A stretch of DNA of 64,000 bases from AG2 sp036493735. Lineage in GTDB: Bacteria; Gemmatimonadota; Gemmatimonadetes; Gemmatimonadales; Gemmatimonadaceae. The notes beneath the pieces were generated by a model. The model saw only the letters and a program-made list of their open reading frames with translations. It ran no database searches and was not told the DNA's origin. Within the stretch, counting starts at the first letter, position 1. Each line of letters opens with the position of its first letter. The stretch is taken from the NCBI GenBank assembly GCA_036493735.1, contig DASXPH010000085.1:196813-260812 (forward strand), read 5' to 3'. The position numbers and the translations under genes are program-made. Below are positions 50,558 through 58,751 of this stretch, one piece after another.

Positions 50558-52522
50558 TCAGCTTCGCTTGCGGGAGCTCTTGCTCGATGTGCCCTTCGAC
50601 GAGGCGCTCTTCGCCGGCGTCCGGAGCGATCCAGCGGCTGGTACGACGAACGAGCCCCTCACGTCCGCACCCGGAACGCTGCCGACGAGCGACTGATCGC
50701 CCGGCTTGGTACCGATGGCCCACGAGACCTTCACGCGCCCCTTCACATCGCTCACCGCGTGGCTCGGCGTCACGCTCCCCGATCGCGTCGAGAAGCTGAG
50801 CCGGACATCGGGCACGGGATTGCCGTATGCATCGGTCACGACCGCGATGAGATGCTTTCCCTTCGCGCGCGGGCTGTGCTCGCCCTGTGCGTCGTCGAAC
50901 GAGAGATTGGCCGGCGCTGCGGGACGCGCGGACGCCGTGACCTTCAACAGCTTCTTCAAGCCGTCGAGGTGCAGAGCGAGCGAGTAATCCCCAGCAGAAT
51001 GGCCTAACGTCCAGCGGATGCGTGCGACGCCGTTCGAATCGGTGTGGATCGACGTGTCCGGCACCGAGCCGTCCGAAGGCGAGAGCTGCAGCTCCGAGTC
51101 AGCGACGCCATTGCCCGTCGAGTCCACGACGCGAACCAGGATCGACTTCGCGAGCGGCTCGCCCGCGACTCCCCGCTGTGCGTCACCGGAGACGACGATC
51201 AGTCCGGCCGGCGCGCCAGCCTGCGCGGTGGCGTGGAGCGTGATTGGCGGAACGGCGCTCTTCCCGTGGCCGCTGCCGACCTGCGCGCGGAGGCGCTGCG
51301 TGCCGGCTTTCGGACCAAGCGTCCACAGTGCCCGCGCCTGGCCTAACGAGTCGGAGCGCGCGTCGATCGCCTCGGCGCGTCCGTTGTCGAGCGCGACCCA
51401 CGTCACGGGCACATCGGCAAGCGCGCGGCCAGTCGAATCGCTGATGTGAATAGCGACCGTATCGTCGAGCTTGTGCCCCGCCTCGCCGGACGGATTCTCA
51501 CCGACCACCGAGAGACGCGTGTTCGCCGCCACCGGCTCAGCCTCGGCCACCACTGCGAAGGCGCTGTCGATCCGCTCGACTTCCGCGAGCAGTGTCTGCC
51601 GCCCGGGGAGGTCGCCAAGCGTCCATACCGTGCGTGCGCGGCCATCGGCGTCAGTGAGCGCAGACGCCGGCTCCAGACTACCCTGACCGTCCGCGGGACG
51701 GAACTTCACGAGGACACCCTCGACGGGCCGCTGACGGCGACTCGTGACGCGTACGACGACGGCCTGCGCAAGCAAGCTGCCCGCGGCACCGCGCTGGGAA
51801 GCACCAGAGACGGCGGCGATCTCGGCAGCGGTGGCAACGACCATGATCGGCGCCTTGCCCGAAACGCCTTCGACGGCCGCGGTCGCGAAGGTGCGGCCGG
51901 CGATCTTGCCCGTCACGACGCCTAACGTATCGATCGTCGCGACGCTCGTGTCGTCGAGGCGCCACTGGGGCGTGAGGCCGATGACGGGATGACCGCGGGC
52001 GTCGCGTGGAATGGCGCGCATCGGCTTGCGCTCGCCTTCGGCGACGACGGGCGTCGTGTCGTTGGCGACGCCGACGAGGTCCACCGAGGCCACCGTCTGC
52101 CTAACGAATATGCGCGATCGGGCGATGAGATCGGCGACGGCGACGCTGATCGTCGTCGCGCCAGGTCCCTGCGCGATGACGGATCCGTCGTTGAGCACCG
52201 TCGCGACCTTGGGGTTCTCGCTCACCCACGTCGGCCTGGCACCGACGAGAATCGCGCCGTTCTTGTCGGTGATTGTCGCCGCGAGGTGAATCGTGTCGCC
52301 GATGGCGTAGGCGGTGTCGGACTGCGGACGCAGTCCCACCCACGAGGCGCCGAGATTCCCGATGGTCTGATGACTCTCGGATTTCCCGATGACGCCGTAC
52401 GAGTACAGAAAGGAAATGATCGAGACGAGTGCCGCGCCCGTAGACGCGACCATCGCGATCAACTTCCCAGCATTGTGGATGAGCGGCTTTTGCGCGTCGC
52501 TCACGCGGGTGGGGGCAGCCAT
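50558..52522 (-). CDS. membrane-anchored Ig-like repeat protein
   Basis: A 654-residue protein. One N-terminal membrane segment (about 20-43, LIAMVASTGAALVSIISFLYSY) anchors it, leaving about 600 residues outside. They consist of at least two Big-2-like repeats (DTIHLAATITDKNGAILVGARPTW, SVATIDTLGVVTG) and about four Big-1-like repeats (each with a GVLVKFRPADGQGSLE- or VVDSTGNGVADSELQLSPSDGS-type strand, DGRARTVWTLGDLPG, LTDSNGVARIRWTLG). A serine/lysine-rich tail ends it. Such proteins are envelope adhesins or stalks. There is no catalytic domain. The tail SASSKGTSSKSSRKRS could be cytoplasmic-like charge or a surface tether. Confidence 0.85.
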   Translation of the reverse strand: MAAPTRVSDAQKPLIHNAGKLIAMVASTGAALVSIISFLYSYGVIGKSESHQTIGNLGASWVGLRPQSDTAYAIGDTIHLAATITDKNGAILVGARPTWVSENPKVATVLNDGSVIAQGPGATTISVAVADLIARSRIFVRQTVASVDLVGVANDTTPVVAEGERKPMRAIPRDARGHPVIGLTPQWRLDDTSVATIDTLGVVTGKIAGRTFATAAVEGVSGKAPIMVVATAAEIAAVSGASQRGAAGSLLAQAVVVRVTSRRQRPVEGVLVKFRPADGQGSLEPASALTDADGRARTVWTLGDLPGRQTLLAEVERIDSAFAVVAEAEPVAANTRLSVVGENPSGEAGHKLDDTVAIHISDSTGRALADVPVTWVALDNGRAEAIDARSDSLGQARALWTLGPKAGTQRLRAQVGSGHGKSAVPPITLHATAQAGAPAGLIVVSGDAQRGVAGEPLAKSILVRVVDSTGNGVADSELQLSPSDGSVPDTSIHTDSNGVARIRWTLGHSAGDYSLALHLDGLKKLLKVTASARPAAPANLSFDDAQGEHSPRAKGKHLIAVVTDAYGNPVPDVRLSFSTRSGSVTPSHAVSDVKGRVKVSWAIGTKPGDQSLVGSVPGADVRGSFVVPAAGSLRTPAKSASSKGTSSKSSRKRS

Positions 52523-52566
52523 ACACTACTTGGACGGAATCCGCGGCAGCGGAGTCACGCTCTTGA

Positions 52567-52672
52567 GCGCGTTGGGCGTTGAGCGTTGCGCGTTGCGCGT
52601 GCAAACGGCGAGAGAGGGCATTCCGCCCTAGTCGCTTTATCGCCCTACGCCCAACGCTCAACGCTCAACGCG
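52567..52672. repeat. inverted pair of GCGTTGG/GCGTTGA heptamers
   Basis: Left 52567-52600 (GCGTTGGGCGTTGAGCGTTG), right 52647-52672 (its complement class). The stop codon of the DUF5996 gene (52658-52660) is inside the right arm, and the Ig-like gene starts at 52522, 45 bp to the left of the element. Same class as 24259-24422. Confidence 0.75.
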
Positions 52673-53605
52673 TTCGAGCTCCGCTCGATTCCACCCGCCG
52701 AGCGTTGCCGCGGCTTCGTAGGTGCTCTGGAAGAATTCCATGAGCATCGCGTCCGGGTCCGCCGCGGTGCGAACTCGATCGTAAGGCAGGATCCACTCAC
52801 GCATCGCCACGTTGTACGAAGCGCCTTCGGGACGAATCGGCGCGGTGGGGCACCCGGCCGGCTCCGGGTACGCATACGCGTAGAACGCCGGCTCGGCGAC
52901 GGCGGATCCCGGCGTTCCTGGCCACCAGCCAGCGCTGATGCACTCGTGGGAATACGCCTCACGAGTCACCCAATCCGGGCAGTTGGGAACACCGCCAGGA
53001 TGCGGCGGTGCGCGCCTGCCCGAGAAGCGTGTGCAGGCGAGATCGAAGGAGCCCCAGAAGAAGTGCGATGGACTCGACTTGCCGATGAAGCGGCCGCGAA
53101 ACTCCTTCAACGCGCGATCGCCGGCGAGCAGCGCGCGCCAGCATCGCTGCGCCGCGTCGCCGTCGTACGCGTCGTGCACGCGATCGTCGGGAAAGGGCAG
53201 CACGTCCGCCATCTCGACGGGGATCGGTCTGATGCGCGCCACCACGCCGAGGCTGCGCAACATCGCCACGTACTCGTCGTAGAAATCGGCGACGGTGCGT
53301 GGCGCGAGAGCCATGCTTCGGGCCTGCCCGTCGCTCGTGCGCGCGACGAGCTGATGATCCATGAAGTCGAGCTCGATCTCGAGCGCCCTGTCGCCCGCCG
53401 GCATCGCCGAGGTACCGAGCCCTCGACTCGTTAGGTAGAGCACGACCTGCCACCAGTGGTTCTGCATCGGCGCCAGCGCGAGGCGCGTCTTGCCCACGAT
53501 CTGCAGCCAGCGGTGGAGCGTCGCGTACGTCTCCCGCCACTCCTCGAGCGGCAGCGCCGGCCACGCCTGATGGCTGGTGACTGGTGGCTGGTGGATGGCG
53601 GTCAC
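52658..53605 (-). CDS. DUF5996 family protein
   Basis: A 315-residue soluble protein. The DUF5996 signatures are present: RLALAPMQNHWWQVVLYLTSRGL, then ELDFMDHQL, FWGSFDLACTRFSGR and ECISAGWWPG, ASYNVAMREWILPYD-type ending. The function is unknown. The start is the GTG at 53605 whose GTGA overlaps the upstream zinc-finger gene. The first 15 residues (TAIHQPPVTSHQAW) are encoded by heptamer-like repeats (53560-53600). The stop lies in the heptamer array at 52647-52672. Confidence 0.88.
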   Translation of the reverse strand: MTAIHQPPVTSHQAWPALPLEEWRETYATLHRWLQIVGKTRLALAPMQNHWWQVVLYLTSRGLGTSAMPAGDRALEIELDFMDHQLVARTSDGQARSMALAPRTVADFYDEYVAMLRSLGVVARIRPIPVEMADVLPFPDDRVHDAYDGDAAQRCWRALLAGDRALKEFRGRFIGKSSPSHFFWGSFDLACTRFSGRRAPPHPGGVPNCPDWVTREAYSHECISAGWWPGTPGSAVAEPAFYAYAYPEPAGCPTAPIRPEGASYNVAMREWILPYDRVRTAADPDAMLMEFFQSTYEAAATLGGWNRAELERVER

Positions 53606-53934
53606 GGAATGGCGTCCCGCTGACCTCGCGCATGGCCGTGTTCCTCCGAAGCTTTGCGCGCGTGCGGCGCGGGCTCGAGGAACAGCTCGTCCACGTAGCA
53701 CCAACCCCAGTCCTCGTTGGGCTCGAAGCTGCGAATGATGGGGTGGTGTGTCTCGTGATAGTGCTTCGTGGCGTGCTTGTTGGGCGAGTTGTCACAGCAG
53801 CCGACGTGCCCGCACGTTAGGCAGAGTCGCAGATGAACCCAGCGACTGTGCGTCTTGAGGCACTCCTCACAACCCTGCGGCGTTCGCGGCTGGACATCGC
53901 GAATCTGGTCGAGATGCGTGCACGTCGTTGCCAT
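53602..53934 (-). CDS. UBP-type zinc finger protein
   Basis: A 110-residue protein that is mainly one zf-UBP domain: CTHLDQ (residues 5-10), then CEEC (22-25), RLCLTCGHVGCCDNS (37-49), HATKHYHETHHPIIRSFEP with the histidines. Small stand-alone UBP zinc fingers are common in bacteria and may bind a C-terminal Gly-Gly peptide or a ubiquitin-like tail. ATG at 53934 has a GGGAGG site. Coupled to DUF5996 by a GTGA overlap; such an operon is frequently seen in related species from family knowledge, but I cannot confirm it here. Confidence 0.9.
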   Translation of the reverse strand: MATTCTHLDQIRDVQPRTPQGCEECLKTHSRWVHLRLCLTCGHVGCCDNSPNKHATKHYHETHHPIIRSFEPNEDWGWCYVDELFLEPAPHARKASEEHGHARGQRDAIP

Positions 53935-54039
53935 CGCCTCCTCCCATACCGGTCGTTTCCTGAACCATAGCGTGGCACCCAAGTGGACCGCGCGCTAGTT
54001 GGCCAACGGCCCCCTACAGGGTGTCCTTATTTTTGTTGA

Positions 54040-55743
54040 ATGGGCGGACTCGAGCTTGTGCTGTTGCTCCTCGCCGTTTCGGCGGGACTGCGAATTGTCG
54101 CGACTCGGCTGGCGCTGCCGTACGCGGCAATCCTCGTCGTCGGCGGACTGCTACTGGCGTTGATTCCAGATCTGCCGCGCGTAGAGCTCGCCCCGGATGT
54201 GCTCTTCCTGATCTTCGTCCCGCCGCTGCTCTACTGGGGCGCCGTTTCATTTCCCCTTCGCGACTTGCGACGCGAGCTCGGGCCCATCCTCCGCCTCGCC
54301 GTGTTGATGGTTCTCGTATCCACCGCGGCGGTGGCGGCGCTTGCGCACCACATGGACCCGGCGTTCACCTGGGCGGCTGCATTCGCCCTCGGCGCCATCG
54401 TCTCGCCGCCCGACCCCGTCGCCGTGATTTCGCTCATGCGCACGCCCTCGCTCCGTGCGCCGCGGCCGGTCGAGAGCATTCTCGAGGGGGAGGGACTGTT
54501 CAACGACGCGACCGCGCTCGTCGCCTATCGCATCGCCGTCGGTGCCGCCGTCACTGGCACCTTCTCACCGCTGCGCGCCAGTTGGCAGTTTCTCCTTGCC
54601 GCCGCCGGCGGCCTCGCGATCGGTCTGGTGGTGGCGTTCGTGACGGCGCGGCTCCATCGCCTAACGAAATCGGTGCCCGTCGCCGAGAATACGGTGTCGC
54701 TGCTGACGCCATTCGCCGCGTTCCTGCCCGCCGATCTCGTCGGCGCGTCGGGCGTCATCGCGGTCGTCGCCTGCGGCATGTACCTGTCCCGCGAGCTGTC
54801 CGACGTCGGCAGCCCGGAGGCGCGCCTCCAGAATCAGGAGATGTGGCTGGTCGTGACGTTCGTGCTCGAGAGTCTCGTCTTCATCCTCGTGGGGCTCGAG
54901 CTGCCATATGTACTGCGATCACTCGAAGGACGTTCGCTGGCGTCGCTGCTCGAGCAAGCGGCGTGGGTGTGCCTGTGCGTCGTGGCCGTGCGCCTGATCT
55001 GGGTCGTGCCGAGCACCTACATCGGACGCACGGTCGGCGCGTGGCTGCGCGGTGAGGAGAGGGTTTATCCAAATTGGCGATGGATAATGTTCATCGGCTG
55101 GTCGGGCATCCGCGGCGGCGACTCGTTGGTCATCGCGCTCGCGCTGCCGTTGACGACGATGACGGGAGCGCCATTCCCGGCCCGCGGACAGATCATCTTC
55201 ATCACCTTCTGCGTCATCTTCGTGACGCTCGTCGCGCAGGGCCCGACTCTCGCGCCGATCGCGCGCTGGCTCGGTTTTCAGCGGGACCGGAGCGGCGAGA
55301 GCGAGGAAGCCCACGCGCGACTCTCGGCGGCGGAAGCCGGCCTCCATGTACTCTCCGCTCCGCAGTTCGCGAACTCACCGTATCCCGAGATCCCGCGTTA
55401 TCTACGGCAGCGCCATCGCCAGCGCGCGCGCCGATGGGCGACGGTGGAGTCGCGGCGGATGCATCATTCGCCTAACGACCAGAATCCGCACGACCATCAG
55501 GTCGCGGCGCCATCGCACGCCACGGGTGAGCTCGACGACCGCCGGGCGACCGAGTATCGTCGCATCCGCTCGGCGATGATTGCCGCCGAACGGGAAGCGC
55601 TCCTCGACCTGCGCGACCGCGACGTCATCGGCGACGACGTCATGCGTCGGGTGCTGCGCGATCTCGATCTCGAGACGGTGCTCCTGGAAAGCCGCGAGCC
55701 CGTTGTCGAGCCGTCGAGCGAGGCGCCCTGGACGGGATCGTAG
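54040..55743 (+). CDS. CPA1-family Na+/H+ antiporter
   Basis: A 567-residue inner-membrane antiporter. About 12 membrane segments cover residues 1-410. The ion site is seen in ALGAIVSPPDPVAVIS (first of the two Asp/Pro motifs) and ILEGEGLFNDATALVAYR (GEGLxNDATA, the NhaP-type ND motif). GWSGIRGGDSLVIALALP is the conserved R-G segment. The hydrophilic C-terminus (about 415-567) has a helical stretch (EYRRIRSAMIAAEREALLDLRDRDVIGDDVMRRVLRDLDLE, by key residues) that may regulate. It exchanges cytoplasmic Na+ or K+ for protons. Start has no clear ribosome-binding site. Confidence 0.92.
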   Translation: MGGLELVLLLLAVSAGLRIVATRLALPYAAILVVGGLLLALIPDLPRVELAPDVLFLIFVPPLLYWGAVSFPLRDLRRELGPILRLAVLMVLVSTAAVAALAHHMDPAFTWAAAFALGAIVSPPDPVAVISLMRTPSLRAPRPVESILEGEGLFNDATALVAYRIAVGAAVTGTFSPLRASWQFLLAAAGGLAIGLVVAFVTARLHRLTKSVPVAENTVSLLTPFAAFLPADLVGASGVIAVVACGMYLSRELSDVGSPEARLQNQEMWLVVTFVLESLVFILVGLELPYVLRSLEGRSLASLLEQAAWVCLCVVAVRLIWVVPSTYIGRTVGAWLRGEERVYPNWRWIMFIGWSGIRGGDSLVIALALPLTTMTGAPFPARGQIIFITFCVIFVTLVAQGPTLAPIARWLGFQRDRSGESEEAHARLSAAEAGLHVLSAPQFANSPYPEIPRYLRQRHRQRARRWATVESRRMHHSPNDQNPHDHQVAAPSHATGELDDRRATEYRRIRSAMIAAEREALLDLRDRDVIGDDVMRRVLRDLDLETVLLESREPVVEPSSEAPWTGS

Positions 55744-55762
55744 TCACGTTCGTCTCCTCGAT

Positions 55763-56578
55763 CTTACCGCGGAGGGCGCGGAGTGCACGGAGGTCGCGGA
55801 GGACTACAGAGAGGAGGGGGATGCGTCACGCGATGCGCTGCATGCGCGGAGCGTGACGCGTACGTGTCATCCCGAGGAGCGCAGCGAGGAGGGATCTGCT
55901 TTCGCACAAGCGCTGAGCGCCGACAACGTGAGTCACGCGGTAACCAATCCTGAGGCCGTCTCGTTCACGGGTTTCGAGGTCGACGTCATCTGACAGCCAG
56001 CCGCGTTACTTGCATTGAGGCGCCGCTTGGACACCCACCGACTAAAGATCACGCCTGTCGAGGTTTCGGTCACGCCTCTCGAAGTACTGGCCGGAGCTTG
56101 CGTGCTCTGGTCAGATTCTTCGGGGCGCAGATCTCTGCTGAGCGAGCTCGGGACAGATGACAGCGAGTTGCGGCAAGATGACTGCGAGTCGAGGTCAGAT
56201 GACTTGAGGTCGCGGCAAGGTGACGTAAGTGCGCGGCAAGGTCACGTGAGTGTATGGTCAGGCGACGTGAGGGCGCGGCAAGGCGACGTGAGCACGTGGC
56301 AAGGTCACGTGAGGTCGTGGTCAGGAGACCTCAGCGCGCGGCAAGGTGACATGAGTGCGCGGCAAGGTCACGTGAGTGTATGGTCAGGCGACGTGAGGGC
56401 GCGGCAAGGTGACGTGAGTGCGAGGCAAGGCGACGTGAGCAAAAAATCGCCGAAGAGAAGCCAAAGAAAGCCGACAAAAGCAACAGCAGATTCCTCGCTT
56501 CGCTCGGAATGACATTAAGAGTCCGCGCTCCTAGCAGTTCTCCGCGCCCTCCGTGCACTCCGCGGCCTCCGCGTTAAT
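55763..56578. repeat. composite element with nested inverted repeats and a 21-bp array
   Basis: This fills most of the 854-bp gap 55744-56597. Outer arms 55763-55805 and 56536-56578 are 43-bp reverse complements with about five mismatches (GCGGAG type). Inner arms 55865-55899 (TGTCATCCCGAGGAGCG start) and 56486-56516 (a TGTCATTCCGAGCGAAGCG-type sequence on the minus strand) are a second inverted pair of a widespread dispersed repeat. Between them is the 21-bp tandem array (about 56160-56445). It looks like layered insertion or repeat capture. No transposase seen. Confidence 0.8.
56015..56512 (+). CDS. possible heptapeptide-repeat protein from the 21-bp array
   Basis: A 165-codon open frame from TTG, no convincing ribosome-binding site. 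About 13-15 tandem heptapeptides of the type GDVSARQ, GHVSVWS, GDVRARQ, GDLSARQ, with a diverged start (DDSELRQ, DDCESRS, DDLRSRQ) and a basic tail. A six-unit block (126 bp) appears to be repeated. Because 21 is a multiple of 3 the frame stays open whatever the coding status, and other frames are open too, so expression is unproven. If translated it would be a polar, regularly repetitive protein with G-[DH]-[VL]-S in each unit. Listed as a possibility, not an established gene. Confidence 0.3.
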   Translation: MRRRLDTHRLKITPVEVSVTPLEVLAGACVLWSDSSGRRSLLSELGTDDSELRQDDCESRSDDLRSRQGDVSARQGHVSVWSGDVRARQGDVSTWQGHVRSWSGDLSARQGDMSARQGHVSVWSGDVRARQGDVSARQGDVSKKSPKRSQRKPTKATADSSLRSE

Positions 56579-56597
56579 CACTCCGCGCCCTCGGCGG

Positions 56598-56825
56598 TCA
56601 ATTGACAGGGCTTCCCCCGGCGGGGGGGCCCGGACGGGGATCGACCCGTGCTCTACGAAAGCCCCTGACATTCATGTACCCCCGCAACAAGAACACCGCC
56701 GCGAAGGCCATGTCGAGCCAGATCGACGTCGTGACGGGCCGACCGCGCGACCACAGGGGGTGGATCGCCACGTACGCGCCTAACGCGATCATGACCCATC
56801 CGAGGACGAGGCGCATCATTCTCAT
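56598..56825 (-). CDS. small two-helix membrane protein
   Basis: A 75-residue protein with two hydrophobic segments (MRLVLGWVMIALGAYVAI and WLDMAFAAVFLLRGYMNV) and a short proline-rich tail. The ATG at 56825 overlaps the stop of the amidohydrolase gene (ATGA), so translation is coupled. Not recognised; perhaps a membrane helper. Confidence 0.65.
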   Translation of the reverse strand: MRMMRLVLGWVMIALGAYVAIHPLWSRGRPVTTSIWLDMAFAAVFLLRGYMNVRGFRRARVDPRPGPPAGGSPVN

Positions 56826-58126
56826 TTCGCGGCGAGCCTCCGTCGGTCGACGACGACTGTGCCGCCTTTCATGACCCATCGCACACTGTCGGTGACGCTA
56901 CGGATGTTCCGCAACGGATCACCGGCAACCGCGACGATGTCGGCGTAATAACCCGGCGCGATGGCGCCGAGGCTCTGCTTCATGCCTAACAAATCCGCGG
57001 CGTTGGTCGTGGCCGTCGCCAGCGCCTCGGCGGGCGTCATCCCGATTTCGGTGAACCAGCCCAGCTCGCGCGTATTCTGCCCGAACATCGTGAACACCGC
57101 GTCCGAGCCCATCGCGAAGCGCACATGCGCCTTGTAGGCACGACGCGCCGTCTCGATGTTGCGCAAACGGAAGGAATCGAGCGCGGCGACCTGCGCGGGG
57201 GTGTAGCCGAACTGCTCGTGATATTGCGCGTAGTAGCGATTATGGTCGATCGTGGGGACATAGTACGTGCCGCGCGCGGCCATCACGATGAGCGTCGAGT
57301 CGTCGAGGTCGATGGCGTGCTCCACCGACTCCGCGCCGGCGCGCACTGCGTCTCGTCCACCCTGGGGGCCGTAGGAGTGGATGGCCATACGCTTGCCCGC
57401 GGCATGCGCCGCGTCTACGGCCGCTTTCATCTCGTCGAAGCTGAACGTCTCGTCGCCGGTGACGTCGGCGCCGCTGCCGGTGGATCCGTACATCTTGATC
57501 CAGTCCGCGCCGGCGTCGACCTGCGCCTTCACCGCGACGGGAATGTCCGCGATGTCGGCGATGCGTCCACGTGGCGCACCCGGCGGCGCGCCCGGTCGCG
57601 GCGCCGTACGCTGGCGCGACAGTCCAAACCCTGCGACGAACATTCGCGGTCCCACCATCGCCCCGCGATTGATCAGATCACGCATCACGATGTCGCCATA
57701 CTCCGACGCGCCGAGGTCCCGTACCGTCGTCACGCCCGCCTCGAGCGTCTTGCGCGCGTTCTCCTGGGCGAGAAAGACCGTCTCCGCACTGCGGCGACGG
57801 CCCTGTTGTGACCAAGGCTGCGTCCCCGCCTGCTGGTCCCAATAGTACGTCATGTGGGTGTGGACGTCGATCAGCCCGGGAATACCGATCAGCGGCCGGA
57901 GGTCGATGATCTCGGCGCCGTTAGGCACCGCCGTCCCACCCGTGCCGACGTTCGCTATCCGATCGCCCTGCACGACGACCACCGCGTCGTTCACCACGCG
58001 CCCCGTTCCGTCGACGAGCTGCGCGAAGCGAATTGCCTTCGTTTGGGCACTCGCCGTGCTGAGCGCGAGAGACAGACAGAATGTGACAGCGGTGGCCACA
58101 ACTCTAGTGCGGTGTGATCGAATCAT
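56822..58126 (-). CDS. exported amidohydrolase
   Basis: A 434-residue amidohydrolase with signal peptide (MIRSHRTRVVATAVTFCLSLALSTASA). Metal motif His-x-His in GLIDVHTHMTYYW, then further ligands in RMAIHSYGP, ESVEHAIDLD, and the Asp in FAMGSDAVFTMFGQN. KQSLGAIAPGYYADIVAVAGDP is the usual ending. It follows the SusCD-lipoprotein genes on the same strand, separated by a repeat block, so transcription with the uptake system is possible. It is the fourth amidohydrolase of the window. Confidence 0.88.
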   Translation of the reverse strand: MIRSHRTRVVATAVTFCLSLALSTASAQTKAIRFAQLVDGTGRVVNDAVVVVQGDRIANVGTGGTAVPNGAEIIDLRPLIGIPGLIDVHTHMTYYWDQQAGTQPWSQQGRRRSAETVFLAQENARKTLEAGVTTVRDLGASEYGDIVMRDLINRGAMVGPRMFVAGFGLSRQRTAPRPGAPPGAPRGRIADIADIPVAVKAQVDAGADWIKMYGSTGSGADVTGDETFSFDEMKAAVDAAHAAGKRMAIHSYGPQGGRDAVRAGAESVEHAIDLDDSTLIVMAARGTYYVPTIDHNRYYAQYHEQFGYTPAQVAALDSFRLRNIETARRAYKAHVRFAMGSDAVFTMFGQNTRELGWFTEIGMTPAEALATATTNAADLLGMKQSLGAIAPGYYADIVAVAGDPLRNIRSVTDSVRWVMKGGTVVVDRRRLAAK

Positions 58127-58163
58127 TGCTCGCCAATTCGGGCATCTCTCGCCAATGATGAGC

Positions 58164-58202
58164 GGTCACAGAGTGCACAGAAGACACGGATTGCACGGAA
58201 GG
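58164..58202 (+). repeat. CACAGAG-type dispersed repeat
   Basis: GGTCACAGAGTGCACAGAAG and continuation, in the gap between the amidohydrolase start and the heptamer array at 58225. It is the looser form of the nonamer repeat class. Confidence 0.5.
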
Positions 58203-58224
58203 CGAAACGGCAGAACGGTAAAAA

Positions 58225-58257
58225 CGCCCATCGCCCATCGCCCATCGCCCATCGCCC
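58225..58257. repeat. CCCATCG heptamer array
   Basis: Nearly five copies of CGCCCAT (period 7). The array ends directly next to the stop codon (58258-58260) of the lipoprotein gene. The opposite strand reads GATGGGC. It may help terminate or shield the transcript, but no opposite-orientation partner is nearby. Confidence 0.75.
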
Positions 58258-58662
58258 TTAGAAAGTCGTGCACGACGGAATGTAGATGATCGCGTCGCTC
58301 AAGCGGCCGTTGTCGTTCGCGATGTAGCTCGCCAGGTCGTTGGCCTTGAACTCCGCTTTGAGCGACGTGGCGTTCCCCGCGGTGGCGACATTGGTGCCGC
58401 CGTACGCGGCGATCGTGTTCCGGTCCGGCTGCGTGACGGCGGTCTGGAAGAGCAGCGCCACGTCGAGCACGCTGTCCGGCGGCGCGACGGCGGTCTGCTT
58501 GGGAATGCGCAGCTTGAAGTCGCTGACGCCAACGCCTGCGCTGATCACCGCGGAGCTCGGACACCCCCCGGTCGAGGTCGTGCCCGAGACGTCGAGCAGA
58601 TGACAGCCGTCGAGCAATAAAATCGAGGCGACTACTCCAACGGCGATAAAAAGGGCGCGCAT
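58258..58662 (-). CDS. small hypothetical lipoprotein
   Basis: A 134-residue lipoprotein with lipobox LLLDGC (cysteine 20). The mature part is polar, with two additional cysteines (TGGCPSS and the final SCTTF) that could pair. It is beta-rich: VSDFKLRIP, VLDVALLFQTAV, ATSLKAEF. It lies 90 bp downstream of susD 2 on the same strand. It is probably an envelope accessory of the pair 2 uptake system. Not recognised; the start ATG has a weak ribosome-binding site. Confidence 0.7.
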   Translation of the reverse strand: MRALFIAVGVVASILLLDGCHLLDVSGTTSTGGCPSSAVISAGVGVSDFKLRIPKQTAVAPPDSVLDVALLFQTAVTQPDRNTIAAYGGTNVATAGNATSLKAEFKANDLASYIANDNGRLSDAIIYIPSCTTF

Positions 58663-58751
58663 GAGGTGTACACAAAGGGACGGCCCGGCGCGCAGGACTG
58701 CGCACCGGGCCGCAACACAATACTACGAAAACTGCCGACTGTGAACTTCTC

